Assembly (NCBI RefSeq): GCF_004138495.1 | Contig: NZ_ML142863.1 | Span: 41,764-50,642, forward strand | DNA length: 8,879 nt | Direction of reading: 5' to 3' | Source of the DNA: Phytoactinopolyspora endophytica | GTDB lineage: Bacteria > Actinomycetota > Actinomycetes > Jiangellales > Jiangellaceae | Shown: positions 1 through 6,615 of the stretch, in pieces | How the letters are laid out: each line of letters opens with the position of its first letter | Numbering within the stretch: position 1 is the stretch's first letter | Position numbers and translations under genes: made by a program | Notes under the pieces: generated by a model | Seen by the model: the letters and a program-made list of their open reading frames with translations, nothing else | Told to the model about the DNA's origin: nothing | The model's database searches: none

Positions 1-1343
1 TGATCGACCGTGCGTACGTCGTCACGGTGAACACGGCGGGCGACGAGTACGCGACGGGCCACGTCGTGATCGACGGCAACCGCATCACCCAAGTGGCACC
101 CGGCGCGGCGCCCACGGAGCTCACGGACACAGCGGCGACATATGTCGACGGCCGCGGCTGCCTGCTGACGCCGGGCCTGGTCAACACACACCATCATCTG
201 TATCAGTGGGTGACCCGCGGGATGGCCGTCGACGAGACCCTGTTCGGGTGGCTGACCACGCTCTACCCGGTCTGGGCCCGGCTCGACGAGGACGCGGCCG
301 CGACCGCCGCCGGCGCCGCCCTGGCACATCTGGCCCGCACCGGCTGCACGATGACCACCGACCACCACTACGTCTTCCCGAAAGATGGCGGGGACCTGCT
401 GGGCGCCGAGATCCACGCCGCCGGCCAGGTCGGGCTGCGGTTCCATCCGTGCCGCGGCTCGATGGATCTCGGCCAGAGCCGCGGTGGCCTGCCACCCGAC
501 CACATCGTCGAGGAGATCGACGCCGTCCTCGAGGCCAGTCATTCGGCCATCGACCGCTGGCACGACACGTCGCCCGACGCGATGACCCGGATCGCGCTGG
601 CGCCGTGCTCGCCGTTCACGGTCACCGGTGAGCTTATGCGGCTCTCCGCGGAACTGGCCCGTTCCGCGGATGTCCTGCTGCATACGCACCTCGCCGAGAC
701 CGCCGACGAGGCGGAGTTCTCCGCCTCCCGGTTCGGATGCACGCCGCTGGAGTACGTTGAGCAGCTCGGCTGGGCAGGGCCGGACGTCTGGTACGCACAC
801 GGCATTCACTTGAGCCACGACGAGATCGCCCGCATCGGCCGCAGCGGGACCGGCATCGCGCACTGCCCAACGTCCAACGGGCGCCTCGGCGCCGGCATCG
901 CACCGACCACCGACCTGATGAAGGCGGGAGCGCGCGTCGGGCTCGGGGTCGACGGTGCCGCGAGCAACGAGTCCTGCGACCTGTGGGAGGAGATGCACCA
1001 TGCGGTGCTGCTCGCCCGGGCCGTCGGCGGACCCACGGCGATGGCGGTCCGGGACGCGCTGCGATTGGCCACGATGGGCGGAGCCGACGTGCTTGGACGT
1101 GCCGCCGACACCGGCTCGATCGAGCCCTGCAAGCTCGCCGATCTTGCGCTGTGGCGGATGGATACGCTAGCGCACGCCGGTATCGCCGACCCGGTCGCCG
1201 CGCTCGTCCTCGGTGGTCGCCCGCCGCTGGAGACGCTCATCGTGAACGGTCGAGTGGTCGTCACACACGACGTCGTCATCACCGTCGAAGAGCACTCCCT
1301 TGCCCGCGACGTGGAACGGGTCCATCGTGCGTTGACGTCATGA
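1..1343 (+). CDS. 8-oxoguanine deaminase-like amidohydrolase (5' end cut by window)
   Basis: Metal-dependent amidohydrolase of the ATZ/TRZ group. The probable reaction is deamination of 8-oxoguanine to urate and ammonia in the cytoplasm. The frame is open to base 3 and those codons (IDRAYVVTV) fit the usual N-terminal strand, so the gene begins at or just before the window edge; the GTG at 27 is probably internal. Metal-site motifs appear in order: a THHH cluster (189-197), LHTHLAET (near 680), YAHGIHL (near 800) and the Asp of LGVDGAASNE (951). The stretches HHHLYQ and LFGWLTTLYPVWARL are typical of the 8-oxoguanine deaminase/guanine deaminase/atrazine hydrolase group. Neighbouring allantoate and ureidoglycine genes favour a purine substrate. 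Related cytosine, guanine or chlorohydrolase-like activities remain possible. Its stop overlaps the stop of the convergent small gene, leaving no terminator room. Confidence 0.85.
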   Translation, partial: IDRAYVVTVNTAGDEYATGHVVIDGNRITQVAPGAAPTELTDTAATYVDGRGCLLTPGLVNTHHHLYQWVTRGMAVDETLFGWLTTLYPVWARLDEDAAATAAGAALAHLARTGCTMTTDHHYVFPKDGGDLLGAEIHAAGQVGLRFHPCRGSMDLGQSRGGLPPDHIVEEIDAVLEASHSAIDRWHDTSPDAMTRIALAPCSPFTVTGELMRLSAELARSADVLLHTHLAETADEAEFSASRFGCTPLEYVEQLGWAGPDVWYAHGIHLSHDEIARIGRSGTGIAHCPTSNGRLGAGIAPTTDLMKAGARVGLGVDGAASNESCDLWEEMHHAVLLARAVGGPTAMAVRDALRLATMGGADVLGRAADTGSIEPCKLADLALWRMDTLAHAGIADPVAALVLGGRPPLETLIVNGRVVVTHDVVITVEEHSLARDVERVHRALTS

Positions 1344-1607
1344 AGAGTCATCCTCCACACCGACGTCGAAAAGCTTGGCGAGGTGCTCGGCCTGGTCCGG
1401 CAGGCCGCGTAGCCGGGTGAGGACCAGCCTCTCGACCAGGTCGTCCAGGGCGGCCTCGATCACGGCGATGTCGCGCCGGCTCAGGTTGTGTGCCCGGCCG
1501 GACAGCCGCCTCATCTCATGGTCGATGACGACGCGGCTGCGGTCGCGAACGCTCATGAGCAGCGCGTCAGACGTGATGGCCGCGGGTAGCCCCTGCTCAA
1601 TGGTCAT
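1338..1607 (-). CDS. Small protein resembling the glutamyl-tRNA reductase dimerisation domain
   Basis: An 89-residue, helix-rich soluble protein with no signal peptide or membrane segment. Residues about 14-82 resemble the C-terminal dimerisation domain of HemA (GlutR_dimer): Arg-rich helices, an NLSRRD turn like the NLTERE of some HemA proteins, a long helix ending LVERLVL, then HLAKLFDVG, like the LFGL/IFDI ending of HemA. The NADPH-binding and catalytic domains are absent, so it cannot be a working reductase. The start is ATG at 1607, inside the last codons of the multicopper oxidase (11-base overlap, different frame), with AGGAGGG seven bases upstream. This predicts translational coupling and a protein made alongside the oxidase. 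The family match was made by eye against remembered HemA sequences, so the domain name is an inference while the gene itself is well supported. Function unknown. Confidence 0.75.
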   Translation of the reverse strand: MTIEQGLPAAITSDALLMSVRDRSRVVIDHEMRRLSGRAHNLSRRDIAVIEAALDDLVERLVLTRLRGLPDQAEHLAKLFDVGVEDDSS

Positions 1608-3720
1608 GGTTCGACCCTCCTGCCCGCTCCGTTCCGCCCTCCGCGTGGTCGCCGTGGGACGGTGAGGTCACGCCGTCGTAGCCGAGCTTCAGCATCATGC
1701 CCTGCTCGGCGTGCGGAAGGTTGTGGCAGTGGTTCATCCAGAGGCCCGGGTTGCCGGCCAGGAACGCGACCTCCCACACCTCGCCCGGACGCACGTCGAA
1801 CGTGTCGACCCACAACGGGCTGCCGGTGTACGGCTCCCCGTCCCTGGAGAGGACGAGCATCGTGTGACCGTGCAGATGCCACGGGTGGGTCTCCAGGCTG
1901 CGGTTGACCACCGTGAACCGGACGAGATCGCCTTCGGCGACCAGTTGTTCGGGGATCGACGGATGGCCCAGCCCGTTGACCGTGTGGGCGTAGGCAGGAG
2001 CCCCGTCCACCATGGCCACACCTCGGTCGAGGACCAGGGTGAAGTCCCGGTCGAATGGGCCGTCCGTCTCGAACGGCACCGCGGCGGGCCGCCCATAGTG
2101 CAGCGGATCCAACTCCGGCCAGCCAGATGTGTCCTCCACCGCAGCCGTCCCCAACTCCTCGACATCCGCCTCACCGTCGGGCTCGCCCGGGCGCAGTCGC
2201 ACACCGCCGTCGCGGTTGTTGTCGACGATGAGCGCCACCACGCTGTCCGGCATGGCGAAGGTCAGGTCGTACCGGCCACCGGCGGGCAGCCTCAGGTGGA
2301 CGCCGTCGACCTCATCGGGTTCGTTGAGGTCCCTGCCGTCCACCGCCGCCAGCTTGAACGGCGTGCCGGCGAGGGCGAATCGGTGCGGGTCGGAGTCGGT
2401 GTTGACGAGCCGGAGCCGGACCGGAGCGCCGGCGCGTGCGGTGTGCTCGAGCACCTCGTCGTGACCTTCGATCACCAAGATGCCGTCGAACGTGTGCACC
2501 GGCAGCGTGAGATCCACCTCGTCTTGTGTCGCCTGCGACCCCCCGTCGTCGGCACGAGGCGTGACCACGAGGGTGCCGTACAGCCCCAGCCGGACGCCAC
2601 GGTGCGAGACCTGATGGGTGTGGTACCAGTACGTCCCCACCTGCTCGGCGCGGAGCCGGTAGACGAACTCCTCGCCAGGCATCACTGCGTCCTGGGTAGC
2701 GCCCGGCGCGCCGTCGTCGCCGCACGCCACCTCGTACCCATGCCAGTGCAGGGTCACACCGTCGCCGATGTCGGTGTTGCGTAGCGTGACCTCCACGAGA
2801 TCGCCATGAGTGGCGGTGATCCGCGGACCCGGCACCTCACCCTCATACGTCCAGGCCTGCACCTCCCGCCCGGAGGAGAGCGAGATCGCCTCCTGTCGAG
2901 CGGTCAGCGTGTGCCTGCGGACGTCACCGCCCCGCGTCGGGTCGGCCGGCCCGCGCAGGTCGGTCACCGGCGTGCCGTGGCCAGGTGAATGCGACCTCCC
3001 CCGTCCTCCGCCGGCGTCGACCGACTCCGGCGGCACGAACGCCAGGCCGACGCCGGTCCCTCCAGCGCCCGCCGCCACCGTTCCGCCGACGACGCCGATG
3101 AAGCGCCGACGCGAGAGCACCGGGCTCGCACCGCTCGCTCCGGCACCGCTCGCGCCCGCGTCCACCTCCGACATCGCCGCTCCGGGCACGGCTCGCCATG
3201 TGACGAGAGCGGCGACGATCACCAGCGACACGGCAACCAGTCCGCTGCTCCACGTCAACGGGTATCCGCCCACCAGCGTGAGGGCTAGGCCGGCCAGCCC
3301 CGCGTACCCGGCGGTCAGCAGGGCGACGACGCTCCCCGGGCCAGCAATAGCGGTGTCTTTCCGCCGCGCCGCCGCGAACAGGCGCAGGCCTGCCACCACG
3401 ACCGCGGTCGCCGCCGCGGCAACCAGCGTCGTATCACCGGTGTCGTTGAACGCCTCCGCGAGCGTCCGGATCAAGCCCTGTGCGAGAGCCAGTCCGGCGA
3501 CGAGCCCGCTCAGACCGATCACCCGTCCAGGCATCCGTACCAGCGCCGCCATGATCGTGACCACTACGGCCAGCAGCAGGATCATGTAGCCCAGCGTGCG
3601 GTGGACGCCGAATGCGTCGTCCTTGGGTGCCGTGTCGAACGCGCCGACCGCGGCCAAGTAGAACTGTGCCACCACCGCAAGCACCAACAGACCCGCCAGG
3701 CCGACAAAGACTTTGCGCAC
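1597..3720 (-). CDS. Membrane-anchored laccase-like multicopper oxidase with DUF6220-like N-terminus
   Basis: 707 residues, oxidising a substrate (Cu(I), phenols or similar; not determined) with reduction of O2 to water on the outer face of the membrane. The GTG at 3720 was chosen because GGGAGG lies four bases upstream and a hydrophobic segment follows at once; upstream codons in frame are Arg/Pro-rich and not protein-like. Six hydrophobic segments (about 5-28, 43-61, 67-89, 97-117, 130-151, 158-177) obey the positive-inside rule. The first four resemble DUF6220. A twin-arginine motif S203-R-R-R-F207 with a Gly/Ala-rich segment follows. Copper ligand motifs are complete: HWHG (325-328), YHTHQ (366-370), HPWHLHGH (612-619) and HCHNLPHAEQGM (664-675), whose C665 and M675 suit a type 1 site. 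The tail is His-rich. The position near purine genes does not suggest a shared pathway. The enzyme class is certain and the DUF name tentative. Confidence 0.93.
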   Translation of the reverse strand: MRKVFVGLAGLLVLAVVAQFYLAAVGAFDTAPKDDAFGVHRTLGYMILLLAVVVTIMAALVRMPGRVIGLSGLVAGLALAQGLIRTLAEAFNDTGDTTLVAAAATAVVVAGLRLFAAARRKDTAIAGPGSVVALLTAGYAGLAGLALTLVGGYPLTWSSGLVAVSLVIVAALVTWRAVPGAAMSEVDAGASGAGASGASPVLSRRRFIGVVGGTVAAGAGGTGVGLAFVPPESVDAGGGRGRSHSPGHGTPVTDLRGPADPTRGGDVRRHTLTARQEAISLSSGREVQAWTYEGEVPGPRITATHGDLVEVTLRNTDIGDGVTLHWHGYEVACGDDGAPGATQDAVMPGEEFVYRLRAEQVGTYWYHTHQVSHRGVRLGLYGTLVVTPRADDGGSQATQDEVDLTLPVHTFDGILVIEGHDEVLEHTARAGAPVRLRLVNTDSDPHRFALAGTPFKLAAVDGRDLNEPDEVDGVHLRLPAGGRYDLTFAMPDSVVALIVDNNRDGGVRLRPGEPDGEADVEELGTAAVEDTSGWPELDPLHYGRPAAVPFETDGPFDRDFTLVLDRGVAMVDGAPAYAHTVNGLGHPSIPEQLVAEGDLVRFTVVNRSLETHPWHLHGHTMLVLSRDGEPYTGSPLWVDTFDVRPGEVWEVAFLAGNPGLWMNHCHNLPHAEQGMMLKLGYDGVTSPSHGDHAEGGTERAGGSNHDH
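1615..1621 (-). promoter_or_regulatory. Ribosome binding site of the small GluTR-dimer-like gene
   Basis: AGGAGGG on the minus strand, seven bases before the ATG at 1607. It lies inside the oxidase coding sequence, where it helps encode the A-G-G-S stretch just before the final N-H-D-H. It fixes the start of the small gene and supports it being a real, coupled cistron. Confidence 0.75.
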
Positions 3721-3724
3721 GATC

Positions 3725-3730
3725 CCTCCC
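3725..3730 (-). promoter_or_regulatory. Ribosome binding site fixing the multicopper oxidase start
   Basis: GGGAGG on the minus strand, four bases before the GTG at 3720. It decides for this start over the much longer open frame that runs back to 4002 into the allantoate amidohydrolase gene. Confidence 0.7.
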
Positions 3731-3810
3731 TTGTTGGGTGTACTTCTTCCCGGGATCGATCGTGCTTTGGAAGACGCCGCCGGATCGTCGGTCTGAACGC
3801 GGCACATGTA

Positions 3811-3826
3811 TACGCCGGTCGGCGTA
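3811..3826. promoter_or_regulatory. 16-base dyad upstream of the multicopper oxidase, possible operator
   Basis: TACGCCG-GT-CGGCGTA is a perfect 7+7 inverted repeat with a 2-base spacer, 91-106 bases before the oxidase GTG. It sits in the only non-coding gap (3721-3890) upstream of the copper unit, where a promoter is expected. I see no convincing -35/-10 pair beside it and do not recognise it as a CsoR, CueR or CopY site. Followed by no T-run in either direction, it is more operator-like than terminator-like. An 8-base palindrome, GCCTAGGC, lies farther upstream, near 3860-3867. Confidence 0.35.
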
Positions 3827-3890
3827 CGGCGCTTTGGGAGACTACGCTGCGGGGCGGAGCCTAGGCATCGGGGAACCTCGTCAGTGCAGG

Positions 3891-5216
3891 TCAGAGCTGA
3901 TCGGCGAGTGCCAGAACCGCCGCCTCTAATGCGTCGGCGGCAGCGGCGGCGTCGTCGGCACGGACCTCCTCGTCCGGGTGGTGACTGATGCCGTCGCGGC
4001 ACCGCACGAACAGCATGCCCACGTCGGTGACCGACGCCATCGCCATGGCATCGTGGCCGGCCGGGCTGAACAGCACCAACGGGTCGGCGTCGCCGGCCTC
4101 CCGGATCCCTGCCGTCACGACATCGCGAAGCCAGTCCGCGCAGCGTACCGCCTCCGCGGCATGCGTCTGCGTGCTCGTGAACCCCACGTCACGACGGTGC
4201 CCGACCTCGGCCGTCGTCGCCTGGATGGCGGCCCAGAGCGTATCGCGCTCGTCGTCGGACTCCGCCCGGATGTCCAGGCTGAACTCCACCCGGCCCGGGA
4301 CGACGTTCACCGCGCCCGGTTCGACGGAGAGGTGCCCCACCGTGGCGATCCCGGCACCGTCGCGAGCCAGCCGCTCGATGGCCACCACCACCTCGCTGGC
4401 GGCGACCAGCGCGTCCCGTCGTCGTTCGTAGGGGGTTCCGCCTGCGTGCCGCGCCTCTCCGACGACGTCGATCACGAACCGCCGGGCGCCGGCGATGGCG
4501 CTGACCACGCCAAGAGCCCGGTCGGCCGTCTCCAGGCGAGGACCCTGCTCGATGTGGGCCTCCAGGTAGGCCACCAGTTCCCCCGGCAACCGGGCGGCCT
4601 CGCCCACCCGGCCGGGGTCGAGACCGAACCCGGCGAACGCGTCGGCCAGGGAGATACCGTCCGCGTCACGCAGCGCCCACCACTCGTCGTCCCATGTACC
4701 AGCGACGGCCCGGCTGCCCAGCAGCGCGGCGCCGAACCGGGTGCCCTCCTCGTCGCCGAACGCCACCACCTCGACGGCGAACGGCAGCGGGCGCCCGGAC
4801 GTCCGGAGCCGGGCCACCACCTCGATCGCGAGGACGACGCCAAGCATGCCGTCGTACTTGCCCGCGCCGGGCACAGTGTCGACGTGCGAGGCCAGGATCA
4901 CGGCGGGCAGGCCGGGACGGTCGCCCTCGATCCGGCCGCACTGGTTGCCGGCGGCGTCGCACCAGGTCCTCATCCCCGCGTCGACCATCCAGCGGGAGAC
5001 GAGCTCGTTGGCCCGCGCGTGCTCGAGCGACAGGTACACCCTGGTGAGCCGGTCGGGGTCGGAGGAGAGCTCGGCCAGCTCGTCGCACCGGCGCATCAGC
5101 TTCTCCCCCATGCTCATTGTCTCTGGTCGCGCTCGACTTCTCACTCGCTCCGCGGACGGCTGCGCTCGTTCCTCCCTACGCCGACCACTCCCCTCACTCG
5201 GCGTCTCGCCGCTCAT
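3891..5216 (-). CDS. allC: Allantoate amidohydrolase (M20 family AllC/PucF type)
   Basis: 441 residues; hydrolyses allantoate to ureidoglycine, CO2 and ammonia in the cytoplasm. Di-metal ligands of the M20 amidohydrolase/carbamoylase group are all visible: H111 and D122 (ASHVDTVPGAGKYDG), E156/E157 (FGDEEG), H221 (EAHIEQGP) and H413 (GISHHPDE), with AGHDAMA at 386-392. The related N-carbamoyl-L-amino acid hydrolases share these residues; the upstream PucG-like gene decides for allantoate. The ATG at 5216 has GGAGGT six bases upstream and overlaps the upstream stop as ATGA, so translation is coupled. Yet residues 1-33 are a Ser/Arg/Glu-rich stretch unlike the family, whose homology begins near M34 or M36 (ATG at 5117 or 5111). 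Those inner starts lack a good ribosome site. The gene symbol is assigned by family and context. Confidence 0.88.
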   Translation of the reverse strand: MSGETPSEGSGRRREERAQPSAERVRSRARPETMSMGEKLMRRCDELAELSSDPDRLTRVYLSLEHARANELVSRWMVDAGMRTWCDAAGNQCGRIEGDRPGLPAVILASHVDTVPGAGKYDGMLGVVLAIEVVARLRTSGRPLPFAVEVVAFGDEEGTRFGAALLGSRAVAGTWDDEWWALRDADGISLADAFAGFGLDPGRVGEAARLPGELVAYLEAHIEQGPRLETADRALGVVSAIAGARRFVIDVVGEARHAGGTPYERRRDALVAASEVVVAIERLARDGAGIATVGHLSVEPGAVNVVPGRVEFSLDIRAESDDERDTLWAAIQATTAEVGHRRDVGFTSTQTHAAEAVRCADWLRDVVTAGIREAGDADPLVLFSPAGHDAMAMASVTDVGMLFVRCRDGISHHPDEEVRADDAAAAADALEAAVLALADQL

Positions 5217-6445
5217 CTGTAGACCTCCAGGGCCGCGTCGACACCGCCTCCGGCCGGTACACCGACGCCGGCGTGGCGCAGCGCATGCTCGAACGCGGCC
5301 AGCGTGGTGAGCACGGCGTCGGTGCGCGCGTTGTAGCCCATCGTGCCGATCCGCCAGATCCGCCCGCGCAGGGGACCGAACGACGTCCCGATCTCCACAC
5401 CGAATCGTTCCAGCATCATCTTGCGCACCTCTTCACCGTCCACACGCTCACCGTCCGCACGGGGCGGGATCTCGACGCCGACGCAGTTGTGCATCTTGTG
5501 CGCGACGTCGCCGTACGGGGTCAACCCCAATCCGCGCACACCCGCGAGCATCGCCGCGCCGTGCAGCCGGTGCCGGGCCACCGCCTCATCGATGCCTTCC
5601 TCGAGCAGTACCCGAGCGCATTCGCGCGCCGCGTACAGCATGCTGGTGGCCTCGGTATGGTGGTTGAGACGGCGTTCGCCCCAGTAGTCCATGATCATCG
5701 CCAGGTCGAAGTAGTTCGAGCGGATCCGGCCGGGGATCTCGACGATCTCGTCGCCGGCGTCCAGGATGCCCGCCTCGATGCTCCGTCGTCGTTCGATCCG
5801 CTCCACGGCGCGCGGCGAGAGGCTGATCGGGGCGCTGCCGGGCGGGCCGCCCAGGCACTTCTGCAACCCGGCCGTCGCCACGTCCACGCCGAGGTCGTCC
5901 ATCACGAACGCGTTGCCGCCCAGCGACGCCGTGACGTCGGCGTAGAAGAGCACACCATGACGTTCACAGATCTCGCCGATACCCTCGAACGGCTGCAACA
6001 TCGTGGTCGAGGTGTCACCGTGCACCAAAGCGAGGACGGTGGGCTCAGTCTCCACGATCGCCTTCTCTATCTGCTCCGGCTCGAACACGTCGCCCCATCC
6101 GACTTCGCGCACGTGCACGTCGGCGCCGCATCGCTCCGCGATCTCGCACAGCAGCTGACCGAAACGGCCGAACACCGGCACCAGGACCCGGTCGCCCGCC
6201 TCGACCAGCGAGACGAGCGCCGCCTCGATGCCGGCCCGCGAGGTCCCGTCGACCAGCAGCGTCGCCTCGTTCGAGGTGCCGAAGACCTGCCGGTACAACT
6301 GCATCGTCTCGTTCATGTAGCCGGTCATCGCCGGGTCGAACTGGCCGACCATCCCGGCGGACATGGCGCGCAGCACCGTCGGGTAGGCATTCACCGGCCC
6401 AGGACCCATGAGCAGGCGGGGCGGCGGGTCAAGCGGTCCAGGCAT
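5213..6445 (-). CDS. pucG: (S)-ureidoglycine-glyoxylate aminotransferase (class V, PucG-like)
   Basis: 410 residues, PLP enzyme of aminotransferase class V. Probable reaction: ureidoglycine plus glyoxylate gives oxalurate plus glycine. The domain covers nearly the whole chain: GPGPVN near the N-terminus, D170 (YADVTAS) for the pyridine nitrogen, K196 (GLQKCLGGPPG) as the PLP lysine, and R365 (IWRIGTMG) for the substrate carboxylate. GQFDP (34-38) and SNYFDL (243-248) are the features I associate with ureidoglycine enzymes, in contrast to the HRS-type motif of alanine-glyoxylate or serine aminotransferases. Start ATG at 6445 has GAGG seven bases before it and begins just before the conserved domain; the frame is open to 6625 but that part is Pro/Arg-rich and overlaps the divergent promoter region. 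First gene of the unit with the allantoate amidohydrolase. Alanine- or serine-glyoxylate aminotransferase is the alternative. Confidence 0.9.
   Translation of the reverse strand: MPGPLDPPPRLLMGPGPVNAYPTVLRAMSAGMVGQFDPAMTGYMNETMQLYRQVFGTSNEATLLVDGTSRAGIEAALVSLVEAGDRVLVPVFGRFGQLLCEIAERCGADVHVREVGWGDVFEPEQIEKAIVETEPTVLALVHGDTSTTMLQPFEGIGEICERHGVLFYADVTASLGGNAFVMDDLGVDVATAGLQKCLGGPPGSAPISLSPRAVERIERRRSIEAGILDAGDEIVEIPGRIRSNYFDLAMIMDYWGERRLNHHTEATSMLYAARECARVLLEEGIDEAVARHRLHGAAMLAGVRGLGLTPYGDVAHKMHNCVGVEIPPRADGERVDGEEVRKMMLERFGVEIGTSFGPLRGRIWRIGTMGYNARTDAVLTTLAAFEHALRHAGVGVPAGGGVDAALEVYR
5223..5228 (-). promoter_or_regulatory. Ribosome binding site of the allantoate amidohydrolase
   Basis: GGAGGT on the minus strand, six bases before the ATG at 5216, located within the last codons of the aminotransferase gene. 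It supports the long form of the amidohydrolase over starts at 5117 or 5111, and supports coupling through the ATGA overlap. Confidence 0.7.
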
Positions 6446-6615
6446 GGTAGGACCTCGCTCAGGTGGCGGCTTGGCGGGCATGGAGCCGAACATAGGCAGC
6501 AATAATGTCAGCCGTGTTTCCTGGTCGCGGCCCAGCAACGTCGATCGGGGGCTTGCCTGGAGCCCGCGCCCGGGTTGCCGGGGCGAGCGGTCGCCGGGCA
6601 CGGGACACTGAGGTA
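6446..6615. promoter_or_regulatory. Divergent control region between aminotransferase and XRE-cupin regulator
   Basis: 170 bases without a supported gene, between two outward-facing starts. The stretch 6488-6520 is clearly richer in A and T than its surroundings. It holds TATGTT on the minus strand (6489-6494), a plausible -10 box for the aminotransferase unit giving a leader of roughly 35-40 bases, and TAATGT on the plus strand (6503-6508), a possible -10 for the regulator. No good -35 match is seen for either. The two boxes form a short imperfect dyad, ACAT-N11-ATGT, which one bound regulator could cover. If the regulator starts at ATG 6505 instead of GTG 6616, the region is shorter. Confidence 0.45.

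Noticed and set aside
1711..2784. 357-codon plus-strand ORF opposite the oxidase
   Set aside because: High-GC antisense shadow: biased composition, no recognisable domain, fully opposite a gene with complete copper motifs.
3801..3813. CopY-like copper box around ACATGTA
   Set aside because: It lacks the TACA-N2-TGTA symmetry; only the central six bases are palindromic.
3868..3893. Terminator hairpin after the allantoate amidohydrolase
   Set aside because: Only a four-base stem with a nine-base loop and no T-run could be drawn.
3721..4002. In-frame extension of the multicopper oxidase to ATG 4002 (94 more residues)
   Set aside because: It is Arg/Pro-rich, has no family likeness, overlaps the allantoate amidohydrolase gene, and GTG 3720 has the ribosome site directly before the first membrane segment.
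3978..6505. Plus-strand ORFs of 414 codons (3978-5222) and 462 codons (5117-6505)
   Set aside because: Shadows of the allantoate amidohydrolase and aminotransferase genes; His/Arg/Asp-rich composition and no domain.
6508..6520. GlnR-type nitrogen box suggested by GAAAC on the minus strand
   Set aside because: The partner half-site is missing at the required spacing, so the match is not better than chance.
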